From Bugula neritina (Eukaryota > Bryozoa > Gymnolaemata > Cheilostomatida > Bugulidae), in assembly GCA_964035545.1 (NCBI GenBank), contig OZ037769.1, positions 15,933,133 through 15,997,132 on the forward strand: a stretch of 64,000 nt of DNA, given 5' to 3'. A program made the translations under genes and the position numbers. The notes beneath the pieces were generated by a model. That model was not told the origin of the DNA. It did no database searches and saw only the letters and a list, made by a program, of their open reading frames with translations. Shown in pieces: positions 60,801 to 64,000 of this stretch (position 1 is its first letter; the number at the start of each line of letters is the position of its first letter).

Positions 60801-63667
60801 GCTTACAGATGCGGTGGTACTGGCCTGGGATGACAAGGGATGTGAGGCTACAGATCCGGCAATGTGAAATCTGCCAGGCGAGTAAGCATGGCCGTTCTAC
60901 CGAGACCACGGGACGGCGCAGGCTGTACGCCGGTCGCCCGTGGCAGACAGTGGCAGTCGACTTGGTGGGTCCCATGCCGACGTCCGCTCGTGGAAACAAC
61001 TGGATTCTGGTACTAACGGATCATTTTACTAGGTGGGCAGATGCCTTGGCAATCCCGGACGCCTCCGCCCCGACGGTAGCCCGAGCTTTAGATCAGCACG
61101 TTTTCTGCTATTTCGGGCTACCGGAGCAGATCTACACAGATCAAGGGGCACAGTTCCAATCACAGCTGATGAGGGACCTCTGTCGGGTATGGGGGGTCAA
61201 CCAAAGTAGGACCACCCCCTACCACCCCCAAGGAAATGGCGTAGTGGAACGCAACAACAGGATGTTGGGGGACGCCCTGAGGAGTCTACTACTAGGGAAA
61301 AGCCAAGAAGAATGGGACGCCGTGCTACCCCAGATCATGCGTGCATATCGCAGTACTCCCCACTCTAGCACCCAGGAGACACCCAATTTCCTAATGCTAG
61401 GCCGGGAAACACGGGTCCCGGATCATCTCACGTACCACGTCCCCCTCCCAGAGGGACCTGTCCACGAATACGTGAGAGAGCTGGTTGATAGGATGCGGAC
61501 GGCCCATGAGGTCTTAAGGGAAAAACAATGGCAAGTGCGAGGGGAAGACTCGGACGAGCCCCCACTCTACCAGGCTGGCGATTGGGTATGGATGATTAGT
61601 TACAGGAGGAAGCGCGGACAGTCGGCTAAATTACAGCCCAAGTTCGTGGGACCATACTGCATCATCGAAGTGCTACCCAATCACACGTACCGCGTAGAAC
61701 GCTCCGGACAGATTTCCGTCCAAAGCGAGAAATGCTTAAAACCGTACTGGGCCAGCCCTGGGGCAGTAGGACAAGCACCACCACTCCTGGAGCCAGCACG
61801 ACGACCCACCGGGGGAGGAAGGGCGCCCCCCACCCGAGAGTGGGAACTTCCCTATAACATACCGGAGAGAAACCCCGAAGCCCAAGAACCACCCCCCACT
61901 GTGCAAGAGCCCCCCGAGCAACCAGCACCTCAGGCGCCCCCACCAGTAAGACCACCCCCCGCCGTACCAGAGAGGGTAGACCCACCTACCCTGGAAGTAG
62001 GAGAGAGTAGAGCCACCAACCCTGGGGGACAGGCCACTCTGCCAGACACAGAAGGCCTAAGACGTAGCCAGAGGACTCGAAGACCCCCTGGGTACTTAGG
62101 GGAATATTACTGTGGCCAGATAGGGAAAGGATACCCTAGCTCGGAGGACGAAGGGCCCCCCTTGTATTACAACTATTCACCACCTAACCACACCACCAGG
62201 GAGGCTCGATATCGGCCGGGGATCACCTCGATGTTCCTCACCCAGATCGGACAAAAACCCGATCCCGAAGTTGGAAAAACCCAGGCGAGGGACTCTCGCG
62301 ATAAACCACGAACGCATACTTCGTTCATTCCAATCGCAGCAAGCACACACGCCACACGGAATTTAATCTCTCGCCATCTAACAAATATGGATATTACACC
62401 CACTCACCTGAATGTTGAAGAAGAGTCCAGCACACACCCTGGTAAGTCCACTAGACTAGAATTACCTCCTATACCGGAGAATTGTCTAGGTGGTGATGAC
62501 CGTAGGAACTCGAACTCTGATTCCCAGAGTAAATTCGAGATGTGGAGAACTCACACTTGGAACTCTGGAGGGTCAGACTCAGAGTCACCCAACAGAGATT
62601 ACCTACTTGACCAGGACATCCAGAGTATCACTCTACCCCCACCTCGGCAGCTCGCAGTATCGCGACGAGTGCCATATAAGGATATCACTAATAGAGTGAG
62701 TCAGCCATCACGAGTTGGAGATATCGGTCAGACTCGACCAGCTCAACTCTCTATTTCTGTTGTAGACACCGACAAAGTCGTAGAGCCTGCCTCTACGACT
62801 CTCACCTCATTCGGAAGATCCTCCGAAATCGCGACACCCCAGGAACAAGTAATGGAGGGAGATACAGAGACCCCTGCCACTGTCGTCGATATTGGACTAG
62901 ATGAAGGGGAGGAACAGTCTATCCTGTCCCCATCTGAAACTACAGACCCCCCTCAAGGACTAGGAGGAGCTGGAGAGCTAGGATTACCCCGCGTTTTCAG
63001 CACCCGGTCTCACTGGACCAGCACCAAGACGCGGATCCTGATAGCTGAGGCCTGCGGGGAGCCTAGCAACACCAAGTGCCCCACCTGTGGGCGGAGCTTT
63101 ACCTCACACAGGCGACTACGGATACACGTCCAACAACATTACGTTAACTCATTCTGTCCGTGTGGGGAGTTTAGCTTTCAGCGCGACTACGTGCTCAAGC
63201 ACCAACGTATCGGCCGCTGCCACACGGGCAGAATTTTTGATGTAGATGCGGACAATTACCTAGAATTCAGGGACCTGATTCTCCCCCACATCAGCGATCC
63301 CAAGAAGAGGGAGCTGTTGTCCCAAGGGTTCCCGGCCTGTCGACCCACTAGTCAGACGCAACCGCCAGAAGACCCCCCAAGTTGTGAGTTGCCACCCACC
63401 CAGCCTCTCCGGGTAGTGGTAACTCGAGCCGAAGCTACTACAGAAGGAGACCTCCGGACGCCACGAGAAACGGCCCGAACTAGAAGAGAACGGCGTAGAC
63501 AGGGCGCACCGAGGCCGCGTAGTACCACTCCCTATACTACTAGGCACACACACCGTGGACCCCCGGAGAGTCTGGAGGATGTATATCGTGACCTGGACAG
63601 GATCTCTGAGGAACTAGGACGCATACGACGCAGACTGCAGGACCTGGAGCGGCCCGCTCGACCCTAA
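57743..63667 (+). CDS. pol: Pol polyprotein (protease-RT-RNase H-integrase) with long C2H2-bearing C-terminal extension
   Basis: The open -1 frame begins at 57743 with GTG; ribosomes should enter at 57806-57812, not at a start codon. Residues are counted from 57743. Retropepsin has LLDTGCTTN (DTG 164-166). RT has TLDLLSGYW (D532) and YLDDV (594-598; D596, D597). RNase H has LDTDASDHSMGAVLS (about 741-755). The integrase zinc domain is H1007, H1011, C1041, C1044, and its core is D1073, D1133, E1169 (D-x35-E). A GPY-type module is at 1303-1305. All catalytic residues are present. After a proline-rich linker, about 640 further residues follow, including a classical C2H2 finger (C1779, C1782, H1795, H1799), a Cys/His second half (C1805, C1807, H1820) and a basic coiled-coil-like end. 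No membrane segment, so no env. The enzymes copy the RNA to DNA and integrate it. The zinc-finger extension may bind nucleic acid or guide integration (inference). Confidence 0.92.
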   Translation: MLEVWDNRSCATRLSPRTQRSFKHPRPAVISATRRPSLQTHPRRVYSAPREAQTEPPSAEWQAPRRTWRPKGLPEPPAWPLNNRFAGLPEEVVEEDTDSDRDFPRLPSKPQKTPVVPRTCKRPTVQTQEVSPPETDYSKHTQPYGSSYFLPGKIAGKAATFLLDTGCTTNLLSRRLFDTLGARERESLKPYNGEHGTLADGSSIPFYGLISLPGRVRDLVIHETFIVSHLKEDAILGMPFLEEHQCHMDFNKSAIVVDGKELTCVDKFGRPLVGGVQVVRDSLIPGRSQATLRCRVNCKEISELGVVEGMHGKVQLANSLNRLDCRGEFLVQCINPYAEPVKLSAGSLVGRYHSVQETDVGPTLDATSETPSRPLESGMGPVPEHVAELYKGACGGCGSNVERQRMAQLLREYHDVFSQGDEDMGLTNVVRHEIPLVTGTAPIRQPTRRLGPEKEREVSRQVQDLLDRDLIEPAHGAWSSPVVLVKKKDGSWRFCVDYRKLNSVTIQDAYPLPRIDESLDALAGSRYFSTLDLLSGYWQVPLSPDAQDKAAFITRDGLWRWKVLPFGLTSAPATFQRLMEQVLSGLHWKTLLVYLDDVIVISPDFSTHVSRLREVFDRLRAAGLKLKPSKCALLQQEVKYLGHVVSRDGVATDPEKVRAVQDWTVPQDIYELRAFLGLVGYYRQYIPEFAGMAQPLNRLTAKGVRWRWTQEEQQAFDHLKARLVEAPILAYPDPTKQYILDTDASDHSMGAVLSQVQGGTEVVVAYYSKALSSAERNYCTTRKELLAVVKAVKHFRPYLYGRTFRLRTDHASLIWLCKRAEPSSQVARWLEILAEFSYRIEHRAGRKHGNADGLSRRPERDCKQCLHIEKRDGGPARSEVETQLKKTEAYRWEQGRLQSNVHSDAVQALRVNPTLARNVQDLCRLQETLPGVVGEIFRAKKEGRQPSEEEQRQKGVEFQQFCHRWDSLKFNSDGLLTISLAADRQHQERERVVCPHPLRRELIWETHKQAHAGTSRVIRCLQMRWYWPGMTRDVRLQIRQCEICQASKHGRSTETTGRRRLYAGRPWQTVAVDLVGPMPTSARGNNWILVLTDHFTRWADALAIPDASAPTVARALDQHVFCYFGLPEQIYTDQGAQFQSQLMRDLCRVWGVNQSRTTPYHPQGNGVVERNNRMLGDALRSLLLGKSQEEWDAVLPQIMRAYRSTPHSSTQETPNFLMLGRETRVPDHLTYHVPLPEGPVHEYVRELVDRMRTAHEVLREKQWQVRGEDSDEPPLYQAGDWVWMISYRRKRGQSAKLQPKFVGPYCIIEVLPNHTYRVERSGQISVQSEKCLKPYWASPGAVGQAPPLLEPARRPTGGGRAPPTREWELPYNIPERNPEAQEPPPTVQEPPEQPAPQAPPPVRPPPAVPERVDPPTLEVGESRATNPGGQATLPDTEGLRRSQRTRRPPGYLGEYYCGQIGKGYPSSEDEGPPLYYNYSPPNHTTREARYRPGITSMFLTQIGQKPDPEVGKTQARDSRDKPRTHTSFIPIAASTHATRNLISRHLTNMDITPTHLNVEEESSTHPGKSTRLELPPIPENCLGGDDRRNSNSDSQSKFEMWRTHTWNSGGSDSESPNRDYLLDQDIQSITLPPPRQLAVSRRVPYKDITNRVSQPSRVGDIGQTRPAQLSISVVDTDKVVEPASTTLTSFGRSSEIATPQEQVMEGDTETPATVVDIGLDEGEEQSILSPSETTDPPQGLGGAGELGLPRVFSTRSHWTSTKTRILIAEACGEPSNTKCPTCGRSFTSHRRLRIHVQQHYVNSFCPCGEFSFQRDYVLKHQRIGRCHTGRIFDVDADNYLEFRDLILPHISDPKKRELLSQGFPACRPTSQTQPPEDPPSCELPPTQPLRVVVTRAEATTEGDLRTPRETARTRRERRRQGAPRPRSTTPYTTRHTHRGPPESLEDVYRDLDRISEELGRIRRRLQDLERPARP
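57806..57863 (+). promoter_or_regulatory. -1 programmed ribosomal frameshift signal (gag-pol)
   Basis: The canonical slippery heptamer T TTA AAC (57806-57812) is in the gag reading phase. It is followed by a 6-nt spacer and a perfect 9-bp GC-rich stem: GGCCTGCGG (57819-57827) pairs with CCGCAGGCC (57841-57849) across a 13-nt loop. A second small hairpin (GAGTC/GACTC, 57850-57863) abuts it. Loop bases TCTCC could also pair with GGAGG at 57870-57874 as a pseudoknot (weaker). Pol is in the -1 frame and has no ATG in the overlap, so a frameshift is needed to express it. Confidence 0.85.
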
Positions 63668-63881
63668 TGGTGGCACTTCTCTTTATGTAAATATATATTC
63701 TTGTGTGTATTAACTCATTATCCCTTAACATTTTCTATCTTATATATTTTTGTTTGTGTGACTAGATTAGCCATTCCAGAACTCCCTTACATGTATTTTT
63801 CTTTTATTTTCTTCCTTTTTTTTTTATTATATATTTTTTTTTATATCAGAAAGGGGTTGTACTTTCTGATGGAGGGGAGTG
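63668..63881 (+). other. Post-pol non-coding region with polypurine tract
   Basis: AT-rich region between the pol stop and the 3' LTR. GATGGAGGGGAGTG (63869-63881 region) directly precedes the LTR and is the polypurine tract expected to prime plus-strand DNA synthesis. Confidence 0.75.
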
Positions 63882-64000
63882 TGTGGTAAAATTGTGTATA
63901 GTAACTAATGCTTGTATTCCCCTTACTATTATTATCTTCATTCCCATGGAATGCGTGTTTTCTTAGATATACATCATTACTTAGCTATAGTATTGTAACA
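63882..64000 (+). repeat. 3' LTR (truncated by window end)
   Basis: The first 119 bases of the 3' LTR are identical, by direct reading, to 55945-56063. Confidence 0.92.

Larger units (their letters stand above)
55945..64000 (+). mobile_element. Ty3/gypsy-type LTR retrotransposon (3' end beyond window)
   Basis: The order is 5' LTR, primer-binding-site candidate, gag, pol (protease, RT, RNase H, integrase), polypurine tract, 3' LTR. RT and RNase H lie before integrase, the Ty3/gypsy order. The internal region is clearly GC-rich, while host DNA and the LTRs are AT-rich. Both ORFs are intact, and the visible 119 bases of the 3' LTR are identical to the 5' LTR, so the insertion looks young and possibly autonomous. 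The host target duplication cannot be checked because the right end is outside the window. Confidence 0.93.

Noticed and set aside
57877-63553. Numerous frames on both strands inside pol
   Set aside because: GC-rich coding DNA has few stops in other frames; none shows a domain of its own.
62490-63667. Env-like third ORF of a retrovirus
   Set aside because: The region is in frame with pol and has no signal peptide, membrane helix or fusion-type features; it is a Pol extension with a zinc finger.

Overview
The window looks like nuclear DNA of an invertebrate animal. Genes have spliceosomal introns, host sequence is strongly AT-rich, and there are LINEs, a Ty3/gypsy-type LTR element, MITEs and satellite arrays. 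The gene set (a nucleotidyltransferase-fold protein with kinesin-light-chain-like TPRs, and an ependymin-related secreted protein) with introns of a few hundred bases fits a sponge-like genome, but the species call is inference only.

Layout. (1) 1.57-7.13 kb: NTase/TPR gene A, with a short first exon and one very long second exon, followed by a 52-bp satellite (8.26-15.05 kb). The satellite is split by a 5'-truncated RTE-like LINE, which is itself split by a 2.5-kb TIR element. (2) 15.4-16.9 kb: a duplicated flank segment and a possible small membrane-protein gene. (3) 17.9-19.6 kb, minus strand: a four-exon ependymin-related gene reconstructed from splice sites. (4) 21.83-27.70 kb: paralogous NTase/TPR gene B with the same exon layout and one TPR unit fewer, again followed by the satellite (29.0-30.4 kb) and the same flank segment. 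(5) 31.2 kb, minus: a proline-rich first coding exon. (6) 32.7-35.3 kb: a second, inverted copy of the TIR element. (7) 35-49 kb: gene-poor, cryptically simple AT-rich DNA with a GA-rich tract, a LINE 3' end and a decayed minus-strand LINE. (8) 50.4-51.5 kb: three phase-compatible exons of an unrecognised gene. (9) 55.9-64 kb: a GC-rich, apparently young Ty3/gypsy-type element whose 3' LTR runs off the window.

The two NTase/TPR genes and their satellite/flank modules form a tandem segmental duplication about 20 kb apart, with the ependymin-related gene between them. The LTR element shows a near-textbook -1 frameshift signal (TTTAAAC, 6-nt spacer, perfect 9-bp stem) between gag and pol, and a long C-terminal Pol extension carrying a C2H2 zinc finger. 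The best leads for new biology are the duplicated NTase/TPR proteins, the Pol extension and the hidden 50-kb gene. Nothing here was checked by a database search.
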